Of a DNA stretch of 64,000 nt, positions 43,626-52,815 are shown in pieces (the first letter of the stretch is position 1; every line of letters starts with the position of its first letter). The DNA lies in assembly GCA_030849945.1 (NCBI GenBank), contig JAVDKK010000001.1, forward strand, positions 434,001-498,000, given 5' to 3'. This stretch comes from Schauerella fraxinea (lineage in GTDB: Bacteria > Pseudomonadota > Gammaproteobacteria > Burkholderiales > Burkholderiaceae_B). The notes beneath the pieces are model-generated. The model saw only the letters and a program-made list of their open reading frames with translations, did not search any database and had not been told where the DNA came from. Position numbers and translations under genes: made by a program.

Positions 43626-44669
43626 GTGGTGTCGCTTATCGTCGGGGGCTCGCCCCCCGCCTACGTCGGCCGATTCGCGCCCAGCCCCAGCGGCCCGCTG
43701 CACGCGGGATCGCTGGTGGCGGCCATGGCCAGCTTTCTCGATGCCCGTGCCCATGCGGGTCATTGGCTGCTGCGCATCGAAGACGTAGACCGCCCTCGCA
43801 CCGTGCCGGGCGCGGATGCGGTCATCCAACGTCAATTGATCGCCCTGAACATGCACTGGGACGGCCCGGTGATGTGGCAATCGCAGCGCGATACGCGCTA
43901 CGAGGCGGTGATGGCCGGACTTGCCGAACGTGGATTGATCTACGGCTGTGGCTGTACCCGCCGCGAAATCGCCGAGGCGGCGGCCAAGCGAATCGCTACA
44001 ACCAATGTGAACGGCAGCGACGCTGTCGACGGTAACGGCACTGCCGACGGTAACGGCACTGTCGACGGTAACGGCAATGCGACCAGCGAGTTCAACGCCC
44101 CTGCGGCAGCCAACCCTACCGACAGCACCGAACGGCCCTATACAGGCATCTGCAGCCAGGGCCTGGCGCCGGGGCGCACCGCCCGCGCCTGGCGCGTTCG
44201 CGTGCCGCCGGGCGTCGACCGGTACGACGACCGGTGGCTCGGCCCGCAGTCGCAGGATGTGGCCCATGAGGTGGGCGATTTCGTGATCAAGCGGGCCGAC
44301 GGGCTCTGGGCATACCAGTTCGCCGTCGTGGTGGACGATGCCGATCAAGGCGTAACGGATATCGTGCGCGGCGCGGACCTGCTCACGTCCACGTCCCGTC
44401 AGCGCGCCCTGCAGCGGCTGCTGGACGTGCCCAACCCGCGGATGATGCATGTGCCGCTGATCGTGGACGCCGCGACCGGGTTCAAGCTATCGAAACAAAA
44501 CAACGCGCCGGCGCTGGATGTGTCCGCGCCGGTAGCCACGCTCAATGCCGCCTGGCAGGCATTGGGCTTCGCCGCGTTGCCCGCGCGCGACGCGGCGGAT
44601 TTCTGGGTGCGCGCGGTGCCGATATGGTCGGCACGCTTCGCGGCAAATCGGCCAGCGCCGAAGGTCTGA
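43626..44669 (+). CDS. gluQ: Glutamyl-Q tRNA(Asp) synthetase with enlarged zinc-site loop
   Basis: A 347-residue GluRS paralogue that attaches glutamate to queuosine in tRNA-Asp. YVGRFAPSPSGPLHAGSL (the HIGH-like motif) and IEDVDRPR are clear, and the KMSKS counterpart is GFKLSKQNNAP. The zinc site should be Cys-x-Cys-x11-Tyr-x3-Cys as in E. coli. Here it reads Cys108-x-Cys110, then 61 residues, then Tyr172-x3-Cys176, because about 50 extra residues rich in Asp, Gly, Asn and Thr are inserted. Part of this insert is three tandem 18-base units. The start is GTG, 6 bases after smg. The family averages about 300 residues. Confidence 0.9.
   Translation: MVSLIVGGSPPAYVGRFAPSPSGPLHAGSLVAAMASFLDARAHAGHWLLRIEDVDRPRTVPGADAVIQRQLIALNMHWDGPVMWQSQRDTRYEAVMAGLAERGLIYGCGCTRREIAEAAAKRIATTNVNGSDAVDGNGTADGNGTVDGNGNATSEFNAPAAANPTDSTERPYTGICSQGLAPGRTARAWRVRVPPGVDRYDDRWLGPQSQDVAHEVGDFVIKRADGLWAYQFAVVVDDADQGVTDIVRGADLLTSTSRQRALQRLLDVPNPRMMHVPLIVDAATGFKLSKQNNAPALDVSAPVATLNAAWQALGFAALPARDAADFWVRAVPIWSARFAANRPAPKV
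44025..44078. repeat. In-frame 18-bp tandem repeat inside gluQ
   Basis: Three copies of an 18-base unit (GTCGACGGTAACGGCACT with one or two changes) start at 44025, 44043 and 44061. They encode VDGNGT, ADGNGT and VDGNGN. A partial related unit (AACGGCAGCGACGCT) precedes them. The repeat lies inside the zinc-binding loop of the enzyme. Confidence 0.9.
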
Positions 44670-44728
44670 CGTCGCCGGCATCGTGCAACTTCCAGCCGGC
44701 AACGTCGGACAACCACGATCTTCTGCGA

Positions 44729-47440
44729 CTAAAGCGGGTTCAAATCGCCGTCTCGCAGCTTGACCAGCAAGCCGGTACCCTCGGCGCTGACGCGCAACTC
44801 GCCAAAGCGCGCGGCCTCGAAATGCTTGGCCTCGCCCTCCGGGAAGAAGAATGCATTCGTGACGATATAGGTTTGGTCGTTGCGGATCCGATAGCGCAGC
44901 AACGTTTCACCCGCATTCAGCGGGGTACGTGCGGGCTGGATGCGCACCAATTGCGCAATGCCATCGCGATCGAGTTCAAGCACCAGATATCCATCCAGGG
45001 CAGGCCGTTCGCCCGGCGAAGTGACGGGATTGGCCGACGCCGCGTCAGCGCGCGCCTTGTAGCGCGCGCGCTCGACCTGACGCGCGACGTCAAACCGCAG
45101 CGCCATGTAGTCGCCTTGCAGCAACGCCCGCGGATCCACGGGCGCCAACTGGAGCATCACCGTGCGGCCCGTGGCCAGGATGGTTTCGTAGCGATAGATG
45201 CTGGCGTTAGCCAGCGCCAGGATGACGCCCAGACCGCCCAACACCGCCACACGCCAGTAGCGGTCGACGATATCGGCAGGCGCGGCTGCCGTGCCGCGCG
45301 CTGCCCGCCGTGCTCGCATCCGCCGCCACAGCGTGGGCGCGGCACCCACCAGCCATAATGCGGCCCCCGTTGCGAGCAGCAGGTACGACTTGGCGAGCAG
45401 CGGCATGCCCAGATCGTAATAGAACATCCACAGGAAGGTCGCCATCATCGCAGCGCCGAACGCCTGCCATATTGGGCGTCCCCAGGCGAACCCGGCCAGA
45501 ATCCATGTCACGGCCAATGCCGCGCCCGATACGAACGACAACGGCCACGCAAACGCCAGCATGATCGCCGGCAGGGCGATGGCAAGCCGCCGGTCGAACG
45601 CACGTCCAGGTTGCGTCACGATCACCAGCGCCATCAGCGTCGGCAATAGCGAGATGGCGTAATACGCGCCCATCATCCACTTGACCATCGCCATGGCGCG
45701 ATCGTTTTCCAAGTAGACAAACCCTTGGCTGTAGTCGCCGAACGCCACCACCACGTGCGCCCCGATCGCCAGGGCCCACGCCACCGGCAGGACTTTTGCA
45801 TAGCCGAATCGCAAGGCAGCGATCAACAACAGTCCGGCACTCACGCCGAGCGCAAGCACGGCCAATACCGGCACGCCGTTGTCGAACACGACGAAAACCG
45901 TCAGGCCTGCGGCCAATACCAGCCCGCTCACGAATCGCCACACCGGATCGTCAGCCAGCACGATCATGACGACCGCCACCACCGTCATGATCAGCCCTGT
46001 CGCGACAGGACCCTGGGTCATCACCAAACCCGTGGTCAATAACGCCTGCCCTGCCACCCCGAGAGAAATGGCCGCCTGCCGCATGAACGCGCCAGGATTG
46101 CCCTTCAGCACCAGCAGGCCCAACAGGGCGGCAATGGCACCCACCGTGATCGCCGTTGCCTCGCTATCCACCAACCCGCTGAATACCAGTACGGCGGCAA
46201 TCAGCCCCATCGACAACCAGGCACTCACGCCGAGCACGGCCTGCACGATCCCATTGGTTTCGGCGTCGTGGTTTGCCGCTTCGGAGGCCGTGCCGGCATG
46301 CATTGCCGACGCAGGCGCCGATCCGTCCGTGCCTGCTGTGGGCGAGGCACTCGCATCCCCGGCAACGTCGGCCGGTAGCCCGTTAGCCGGCCATGGCGTT
46401 CCCGCAGACACCGCCGCAGCGTTGGGTGCGGCGGGCGGCGTTGGCGGTGAGGAAGAAGACGTCGGCGCAGCGGATGGCGTTGGCATCGCTGCCGGCGCGG
46501 ATGGCGCAGGCCGTGACACGGGCAGCGCTTTCAACCACCGCGCAATGAGCACCGACTGGCCGATCACCATCACGGCGAGCACGAGCAGCATGAGCACCTC
46601 GTCCATCCGCGGCCCCAGCAGATCGAACAGAATGCGCAGCGACATGGCCATGGCGCCCAGTGCCAGGAGGGCCAGAATCGAACGATCGAGACGCTGATAA
46701 CGGTAGTAAGCACCGGCGCCCAGGGTAACGAAGACCCAGAGCGTGATCGAGAATCGGCCTTCGCCGCTATAGAGATGACTGCTGGTGAGCGCGCCGGAGG
46801 ATGCGCTCACGATGCATACGGCCGCCACGATCGCGATCATGGCGTGGGTGGCTGGGGTGGGCCGCGCCATTTTGCTGCGCAGCGCGAACTCCCAGCCGGC
46901 CACCAGCACCAGATTGACGCCGGCCAGGAAAATCCCCGGCACGCTGGAATCGAGCAGGCTGAGCGGCCCGTTGTCGCGCGTGCCCCACCACATGATCGCG
47001 GCCACGTTGACGATCGCGCACCACAAAAGCCACACACCTGGCGCTCGGGCGGCGGCCGCCCAAGGCAGCAGCAGGACGGCCCAGCCGGCGAACAACATCC
47101 AGGAATCGGCGCCGGTCTGATACGCTTGTCCGATGACAGCCAGCAAACCCCCGATCGCCACACCGCCCAAACCGAGCAATATTGCCGGCACGGCCTGGCG
47201 TACCCCAGCGGCCCTCGCGCAGCGCGGATAAGCCGCCAGCGCCGCCCCCACCAACAAGAGCAAAACGACTTGCACGCCCCCCAAACGCATGGTTTTCGTC
47301 ATCTGGGCCCAATTGGCCGCGATGAAGCAAATCAGGCCGCTTGCGAGCAACACAGCGCCCAGCGTCAGCGCGAATCGCGCCAGAAACGTCACCCATCTGT
47401 GTTGTTCCGATCCGCCCTTAATAGCGACTTGGACTTGCAT
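44729..47440 (-). CDS. DUF2157/GDYXXLXY-domain membrane protein
   Basis: A 903-residue polytopic membrane protein of unknown function. The N-terminal part (about 15-150) fits DUF2157 (FARFALTLGAVLLASGLICFIAANW). A long disordered Pro/Ala/Ser-rich segment of about 90 residues interrupts the helices near residues 310-400. Further membrane helices resemble DUF4401, and the C-terminal periplasmic-type domain carries GDYMALRF at 776-783, the GDYXXLXY signature. In other bacteria these domains occur as two adjacent genes, so this appears to be a fused form. The start at 47440 has GGAG 9 bases upstream. It is divergent from topB (61-base gap) and convergent with gluQ. Confidence 0.82.
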   Translation of the reverse strand: MQVQVAIKGGSEQHRWVTFLARFALTLGAVLLASGLICFIAANWAQMTKTMRLGGVQVVLLLLVGAALAAYPRCARAAGVRQAVPAILLGLGGVAIGGLLAVIGQAYQTGADSWMLFAGWAVLLLPWAAAARAPGVWLLWCAIVNVAAIMWWGTRDNGPLSLLDSSVPGIFLAGVNLVLVAGWEFALRSKMARPTPATHAMIAIVAAVCIVSASSGALTSSHLYSGEGRFSITLWVFVTLGAGAYYRYQRLDRSILALLALGAMAMSLRILFDLLGPRMDEVLMLLVLAVMVIGQSVLIARWLKALPVSRPAPSAPAAMPTPSAAPTSSSSPPTPPAAPNAAAVSAGTPWPANGLPADVAGDASASPTAGTDGSAPASAMHAGTASEAANHDAETNGIVQAVLGVSAWLSMGLIAAVLVFSGLVDSEATAITVGAIAALLGLLVLKGNPGAFMRQAAISLGVAGQALLTTGLVMTQGPVATGLIMTVVAVVMIVLADDPVWRFVSGLVLAAGLTVFVVFDNGVPVLAVLALGVSAGLLLIAALRFGYAKVLPVAWALAIGAHVVVAFGDYSQGFVYLENDRAMAMVKWMMGAYYAISLLPTLMALVIVTQPGRAFDRRLAIALPAIMLAFAWPLSFVSGAALAVTWILAGFAWGRPIWQAFGAAMMATFLWMFYYDLGMPLLAKSYLLLATGAALWLVGAAPTLWRRMRARRAARGTAAAPADIVDRYWRVAVLGGLGVILALANASIYRYETILATGRTVMLQLAPVDPRALLQGDYMALRFDVARQVERARYKARADAASANPVTSPGERPALDGYLVLELDRDGIAQLVRIQPARTPLNAGETLLRYRIRNDQTYIVTNAFFFPEGEAKHFEAARFGELRVSAEGTGLLVKLRDGDLNPL

Positions 47441-47501
47441 CTCACGAAACTCCGCTCGTATCATCCGCGCTATTGCGGCTGACCGCCGCCACTGGATTCC
47501 G

Positions 47502-50174
47502 ATGAATAAAACGCTGATTATTGCCGAGAAGCCCTCGGTCGCTCTCGATATCTCCCGTGCTTTGGGGGGATTCGCGCGCGAAGGCGACTATTTTGAAAGC
47601 GAACGTTACGTCCTGGCCTCGAGTATCGGTCATTTGCTCAGCCTTGTCGCCCCCAATGATCCGGTCAAAGGCAAATGGAGCTTTACCCATCTGCCGGTGA
47701 TCCCGCCCGAATTCGAACTTGGCCCCACCGACAAGAAGTCGGCCGAGCGGCTGAAACTCCTGGTCCGGCTGGCCAAGCGCAAGGATGTGGACGCGATCAT
47801 CAACGCCTGTGACGCGGGCCGCGAAGGCGAACTGATCTTCCGCTACATCGTGCAGTACTCCGGTGTGAAGAAGCCGATCCAGCGCCTGTGGCTGCAGTCG
47901 ATGACGCAGCAAGCCATTCGCGACGCGTTCGATAACCTGCGCGACGACAGCGTGCTCAAGCCGCTCGAAGCGGCTGCCCGCTCGCGCGCCGAAGCCGACT
48001 GGCTGGTGGGTATCAACGGCACGCGCGCCATGACGGCGTTCAACAGCAAGGACGGCGGGTTCTTCAAGACGCCCGTGGGCCGCGTGCAAACGCCGACGCT
48101 GGCGATCGTGGCCGAACGCGAAGAACGTATCCGCCGCTTCGTATCGCGCGACTATTGGGAAGTGCGCGGCACCTTCGTCGCTGCCCAAGGCCTCTACGAA
48201 GGCCGCTGGATCGACCCCGAACACAAGAAAGACGAGCGCGATCCCGAAAAACGCGAAACCCGCTTGTGGTCGCAGGCCGCCGCATTGAGCGTCGTGGCCG
48301 CATGCCGCGCCCAGCCCGGCACCGTGACCGAAGAGTCCAAGCCGTCCACCCAGGCCGCACCGGCGCTCTACGACTTGACGTCGCTGCAGCGCGAGGCCAA
48401 CGGCCGCTTCGGCTTCTCGGCCAAGACCACACTGTCGCTGGCGCAAACGCTTTACGAGCGTCACAAGGCGCTGACGTATCCGCGAACCGACTCGCGCTAC
48501 CTGCCCGAAGATTACGTCGCCACGGTGGGCGACACGATGAAAGTGCTGTCCGGCAGCCGCACAGGCCCTGCCGGTGCGCTGGCGCGTCATGCCGCCAAAG
48601 TCGTCGAACAAGGCTGGGTCAAACCCAACCGCCGGATCTTCGACAACAAAAAGGTCTCGGATCACTTTGCCATCATCCCCACGCTGCAAGTGCCCGAAAA
48701 CCTCAGCGAGGCCGAAGCCAAGCTGTATGACCTGGTGCTCAAGCGCTTTCTGGCCGTGTTTTTCCCGTCGGCCGAATACCGCATCACGACCCGCATGACC
48801 GCCGTATCGGGGCACCGCTTCCGTACCGACGGCAAAGTGCTGGTGGTACCGGGCTGGCTGGCCGTCTACGGCAAGGATGCCCAGGACGACGACGCCAACC
48901 TGGTGGCCGTGGCCGATGGCGAAACGGTGCGCACGGAGAACGTCGAAGCGGTCGGTTTGGCCACCAAGCCGCCGGCGCGCTTTAACGAAGGCACGTTGCT
49001 GTCCGCCATGGAAAGCGCCGGCAAGCTGGTCGAAGACGAAGAGCTGCGCGAAGCGATGTCCGAGCGCGGCCTGGGCACGCCGGCCACGCGGGCGTCCATC
49101 ATCGAAGGCCTGATCAACGAAACCTACCTGCGTCGCGAAGGCCGCGATCTGGTGCCCACGGCCAAGGCGCGTCAATTGATGACGTTGCTGTCGGGACTGG
49201 ACGTGAAGGAACTTACCTCGCCCGAACTCACCGGCGGCTGGGAACACAAACTCAAGCAGATCGAACAGGGCGGCCTGGATCGCGCGGCCTTCATGCGCGA
49301 GATCGCGCAGATGACCCAGATCATCGTCAAGCGCGCCAAGGAATATGAACGCGACACCGTGCCCGGCGACTACGCCACCCTGACCACGCCTTGCCCCAAA
49401 TGCAAAGGCGTCGTGAAGGAAAACTACCGTCGCTACGCCTGCACCAACTGCGACTTCTCGATCGGCAAGCACCCGGGTGGCCGTACGTTCGAACTGCCGG
49501 AAGTGGAAGAGCTGCTGGCCAAGCGTGAGATCGGTCCGCTGCAAGGCTTCATCAGCAAGATGGGCCGGCCGTTTGCCGCCATCCTGCGCATCACGGCGGA
49601 AGACAAGCTCGAATTCGACTTCGGTCAGAACGACGAGGACGACAATGAGCCGGTCGATTTTTCAGCCCAGACCACATTGGGACCCTGCCCGAAGTGCCAG
49701 TCGCGCGTGTTCGAGCATGGCATGAGCTTTGTGTGCGAGAAGTCGGTAGGCCCTGAAAAGACCTGCGACTTCCGTTCGGGCAAGGTCATCCTGCAGCAGG
49801 AAATCTCGCGCGAGCAGATGTCGAAGCTGCTGAACGAAGGCCGCACCGATCTGCTGGACGGTTTCGTCTCCAGCCGCACCAACCGCAAGTTCAAGGCGTT
49901 CTTGTCGCGTCAGGAAAACGGCAAGGTTGGATTCGAGTTCGAACCGCGTCCCGAGAAGCCCGGCCGCAAAACGGCGGGCAAGCCGGCAGGCGCACCGGCC
50001 AAGGCCGCCACCAAGACGGCGGCGAAAAAAGCCCCGGCGAAGAAGGCAGCTGCCAAGAAAGCCGCAACCAAAACCCCGGCCGTGAAAAAGGCGGCCGTGA
50101 AGAAGGCCGCAGCCAAAAAGGCGCCTGCCAAGAAAGCCGCAGCCAAGAAGGCGGCGACCAGCACGGCCGAATGA
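47502..50174 (+). CDS. topB: DNA topoisomerase III with lysine/alanine-rich tail
   Basis: An 890-residue type IA topoisomerase that relaxes and decatenates DNA. TOPRIM motifs are LIIAEKPSVALDI at the start and NACDAGREGELIFR. The catalytic tyrosine is Tyr326 in ALTYPRTDSRYLP, close to Tyr328 of E. coli TopB. Two C-terminal zinc-finger-like elements start at Cys631 and Cys729. From about residue 820 a histone H1-like tail with AAKKA and PAKKA repeats follows, likely non-specific DNA binding. The start MNKTLIIAEKPS at 47502 is typical; longer frames overlap the divergent gene. smg, its usual neighbour, is 3.9 kb upstream. Confidence 0.93.
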   Translation: MNKTLIIAEKPSVALDISRALGGFAREGDYFESERYVLASSIGHLLSLVAPNDPVKGKWSFTHLPVIPPEFELGPTDKKSAERLKLLVRLAKRKDVDAIINACDAGREGELIFRYIVQYSGVKKPIQRLWLQSMTQQAIRDAFDNLRDDSVLKPLEAAARSRAEADWLVGINGTRAMTAFNSKDGGFFKTPVGRVQTPTLAIVAEREERIRRFVSRDYWEVRGTFVAAQGLYEGRWIDPEHKKDERDPEKRETRLWSQAAALSVVAACRAQPGTVTEESKPSTQAAPALYDLTSLQREANGRFGFSAKTTLSLAQTLYERHKALTYPRTDSRYLPEDYVATVGDTMKVLSGSRTGPAGALARHAAKVVEQGWVKPNRRIFDNKKVSDHFAIIPTLQVPENLSEAEAKLYDLVLKRFLAVFFPSAEYRITTRMTAVSGHRFRTDGKVLVVPGWLAVYGKDAQDDDANLVAVADGETVRTENVEAVGLATKPPARFNEGTLLSAMESAGKLVEDEELREAMSERGLGTPATRASIIEGLINETYLRREGRDLVPTAKARQLMTLLSGLDVKELTSPELTGGWEHKLKQIEQGGLDRAAFMREIAQMTQIIVKRAKEYERDTVPGDYATLTTPCPKCKGVVKENYRRYACTNCDFSIGKHPGGRTFELPEVEELLAKREIGPLQGFISKMGRPFAAILRITAEDKLEFDFGQNDEDDNEPVDFSAQTTLGPCPKCQSRVFEHGMSFVCEKSVGPEKTCDFRSGKVILQQEISREQMSKLLNEGRTDLLDGFVSSRTNRKFKAFLSRQENGKVGFEFEPRPEKPGRKTAGKPAGAPAKAATKTAAKKAPAKKAAAKKAATKTPAVKKAAVKKAAAKKAPAKKAAAKKAATSTAE

Positions 50175-50310
50175 TTGGCATCCATCGCGATCCGCGTGCC
50201 CTGCATGCCGGATCGCGAGCCGCCCCACCCTCCGGGCGGCGTGCTGCGCTATCCTGTCAGGCTAACAAGCACGCGCGCATTCCGACGCGCACGGCACAGG
50301 AGATCGCAGC

Positions 50311-51096
50311 ATGGCCGGCGGCCCCCCGCACATTCTCGATGGCTTCGCGTTGCAAGGACGCGTGGCGCTCATTACCGGCTCGACCCGCGGTTTGGGACTG
50401 TGCATGGCGCGCGCGCTGGCGCAATGCGGCGCACGCGTCCTGATCAACGGCCGTCGCGAAGATGTTGTGCAGGCCACGGTCGCACAACTCCGCGAAGAAG
50501 GTCTGGCGGCCGATCCCCTGGTTTTCGACGTGGCCGACGATGCCGCGCGCGATGCCGCGTTCTGCGCCATCGACACCGATGTCGGTCGCCTGGATATTCT
50601 GGTCAACAATGTGGGCGCCCGCCACCGGGCGCGCCTGCGCGATATCGATCTGGGTGCCATCCGCGCATTGATCGACACCGACCTCATTGCCGGCATCGCG
50701 CTTTCGAAACTGGCCGCCGAACGCATGCGCAAGCATGGCTGGGGCCGCCTGATCGCGGTCACTTCCATCGTGGGCGAACTTACGCGTGACGGCGATGCCG
50801 TCTATCCCGCGGCCAAGCAAGGACTGACCGGATTGATGCGGGCGCTCGCCACCGAGTACGCCACCTTCGGCATTACCAGCAACGCGATCGCGCCGGGCAC
50901 CTTCGCCACCGAAGCCAATGCGCAGATGGTGGCCGACCCCGCCATCGGCCCTCAGATCGCCGCACGCAATCCGCTGAAGCGCTGGGGCGAACCGCATGAG
51001 ATCGCGGCAGCTGCCGTGTTTCTGGCGTCGCCCGCGGCCTCTTACGTGAACGGCCACGTGCTGGTGGTCGACGGCGGCCTCTCGGTGCAGTTTTGA
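50311..51096 (+). CDS. SDR family oxidoreductase
   Basis: A 261-residue classical short-chain dehydrogenase/reductase. The cofactor motif TGSTRGLG (about residues 23-30) with INGRR after strand 2 suggests NADP. NNVG replaces the usual NNAG. The catalytic Ser is in VTSIVGE, and Tyr and Lys are in YPAAKQG. The sequence resembles gluconate 5-dehydrogenase (IdnO/Gno) and related sugar-acid enzymes, but the substrate is not certain. AGGAG lies 7 bases before the ATG. An aldehyde dehydrogenase follows after 186 bases, so both may act in one oxidation pathway. Confidence 0.88.
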   Translation: MAGGPPHILDGFALQGRVALITGSTRGLGLCMARALAQCGARVLINGRREDVVQATVAQLREEGLAADPLVFDVADDAARDAAFCAIDTDVGRLDILVNNVGARHRARLRDIDLGAIRALIDTDLIAGIALSKLAAERMRKHGWGRLIAVTSIVGELTRDGDAVYPAAKQGLTGLMRALATEYATFGITSNAIAPGTFATEANAQMVADPAIGPQIAARNPLKRWGEPHEIAAAAVFLASPAASYVNGHVLVVDGGLSVQF

Positions 51097-51110
51097 TGGC
51101 GCGCCGCCGT

Positions 51111-51164
51111 CAGCGCCTGGCGTTTCGTCTGCGCCTGACGTTTCGTCAGCGCCTGGCACTTGCC
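51111..51164. repeat. 18-bp tandem repeat after the SDR gene
   Basis: Three 18-base units lie in a row, CAGCGCCTGGCGTTTCGT, CTGCGCCTGACGTTTCGT and CAGCGCCTGGCACTTGCC, beginning 15 bases after the SDR stop. The first two differ at two positions, the third at five. The array lies in the gap before the aldehyde dehydrogenase gene. Confidence 0.75.
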
Positions 51165-51282
51165 GAGCATCGATCGCGCTCGTTGGTGGGCATCCTTTCG
51201 CGCACCTTCGTCTACATCCGTTTTTCGTTTGAATCTCTCTTCCTTCCGAACCCCGTCCGATTTTGAGGAGCGTTGCTTCGTC

Positions 51283-52716
51283 ATGAAAACGCATTTCATC
51301 GCCAACCAGCCCGTGTCGCCTGCAAGCGGCGAATCGATTGCCGTCGTCGATCCTTCCGACGGCCAGACGTTCGAACACATTGCCCGCGGCAACGCCGAGG
51401 ACATCGACCGCGCCGTACGCGCTGCCCGCACTGCCTTCGAAGGCGACTGGGGCCGCCTGACCGCCGCCGAGCGTGGCCGTTTGCTGCTGAAGCTGTCGCT
51501 GGCCGTGTTGGATAACGTGGACGAACTCACCGCGATCGAATCGCGCGATTGCGGCAAGCCCACACGCCAGGCGCGCGCGGACGTGATCGCCATCGCCCGC
51601 TATTTCGAGTTCTACGGCGGCGCTGCCGACAAGCTGCACGGCACCACGATCCCGTATCAGAACGGCTACACCGTGCTCACGATCCGCGAGCCCCACGGCG
51701 TCACCGGCCACATCGTGCCCTGGAACTATCCGCTGCAGATCTTTGGGCGCAGCGTGGGCGGCGCATTGGCCGCCGGTAACGCCTGCGTGGTCAAACCCGC
51801 GGAAGACGCCTGCCTGTCGCTCTTGCGCATCGCCGAGATCGCCGCCGAGGTGGGCTTTCCCGCTGGCGCGATCAACATCGTTACCGGCTACGGCCATGAA
51901 GCGGGCGACGATCTGGTGCGCCATCGCGGCATCGATCACATCTCGTTTACCGGTTCGCCGCGTGTGGGCGTGCTCGTCACGCAAGCCGCGGCCGAAAACC
52001 ACACCCCCGTCACGCTGGAGTTGGGTGGCAAGTCGCCACAGATCGTGTTTGCCGACGCCGACATCGACGCACTCCTGCCGGTGGCCGTGAACGCGATCAT
52101 CCAGAACGCGGGCCAAACATGTTCGGCCGGTAGCCGCCTGCTCATCGAACGCAGCGCGTACGACCACGTGCTCGAGCGCCTGGGTGCCGCATTCGCCGCC
52201 TTGCGCACCGGCCCGGCGACGATGGATCTGGATTGCGGTCCGCTCATCCGTCAAACGCAGCAAACGCGCGTAGCGGGCTTCCTGGAAGACGCCAAGAAGG
52301 CCAACATCGGCACCGTAGCGCAAGGCAAGCTGGCTGACGGCTCACCGGCGTCAGGGTTCTATCAAGTGCCGACGCTGCTGCGCGACGTACCGGTCGATCA
52401 CCGCCTGGCCCAGGAAGAAGTGTTTGGCCCGGTACTGGCCGCTATGCCGTTCGATGACGAAGCCGATGCCGTGCGCATCGCCAACGCCACCGAATACGGA
52501 TTGGCAGCCAGCATCTGGACGCGCGACGGCAGCCGCCAGCTTCGCCTGGCGCGCAAGGTACGCAGCGGCCAGGTGTTCATCAACAACTACGGTGCGGGCG
52601 GCGGCATCGAACTGCCGTTCGGCGGCGTGAAAGCCAGCGGCCACGGTCGTGAAAAAGGCTTTGAAGCGCTGTACGGCTTTACGGTGCTAAAGACGATCTC
52701 GATCAAGCACGATTGA
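51283..52716 (+). CDS. Aldehyde dehydrogenase
   Basis: A 477-residue NAD(P)-dependent aldehyde dehydrogenase. Conserved parts are VTGHIVPWNYPLQIF (cofactor binding, catalytic Asn in the PWN motif), VVKPAEDACL, FTGSPRVG, the general-base Glu in VTLELGGKSPQIV, and the nucleophile Cys in NAGQTCSAGSRL. The GGIELPFGGVKASGHGREKG end fits betaine- or aminoaldehyde-type members, but the substrate is open. GAGGAG lies 12 bases before the ATG. A strong terminator follows. It is likely in the same functional unit as the upstream SDR, though an 18-bp repeat separates them. Confidence 0.9.
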   Translation: MKTHFIANQPVSPASGESIAVVDPSDGQTFEHIARGNAEDIDRAVRAARTAFEGDWGRLTAAERGRLLLKLSLAVLDNVDELTAIESRDCGKPTRQARADVIAIARYFEFYGGAADKLHGTTIPYQNGYTVLTIREPHGVTGHIVPWNYPLQIFGRSVGGALAAGNACVVKPAEDACLSLLRIAEIAAEVGFPAGAINIVTGYGHEAGDDLVRHRGIDHISFTGSPRVGVLVTQAAAENHTPVTLELGGKSPQIVFADADIDALLPVAVNAIIQNAGQTCSAGSRLLIERSAYDHVLERLGAAFAALRTGPATMDLDCGPLIRQTQQTRVAGFLEDAKKANIGTVAQGKLADGSPASGFYQVPTLLRDVPVDHRLAQEEVFGPVLAAMPFDDEADAVRIANATEYGLAASIWTRDGSRQLRLARKVRSGQVFINNYGAGGGIELPFGGVKASGHGREKGFEALYGFTVLKTISIKHD

Positions 52717-52759
52717 TCGGTGAAGGTGGCACCGCAGACATGCGGCGCCACTGCTCAAC

Positions 52760-52793
52760 AAAAACGGCGACTGTGCATCAGTCGCCGTTTTTG
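52760..52793. terminator. Bidirectional intrinsic terminator
   Basis: AACGGCGACTG pairs with CAGTCGCCGTT over a 5-base loop, with A runs on the left and T runs on the right. It serves the convergent aldehyde dehydrogenase and acetolactate synthase genes. Confidence 0.92.
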
Positions 52794-52815
52794 CGTGCGG
52801 CCGCGCCGCTAGCGT

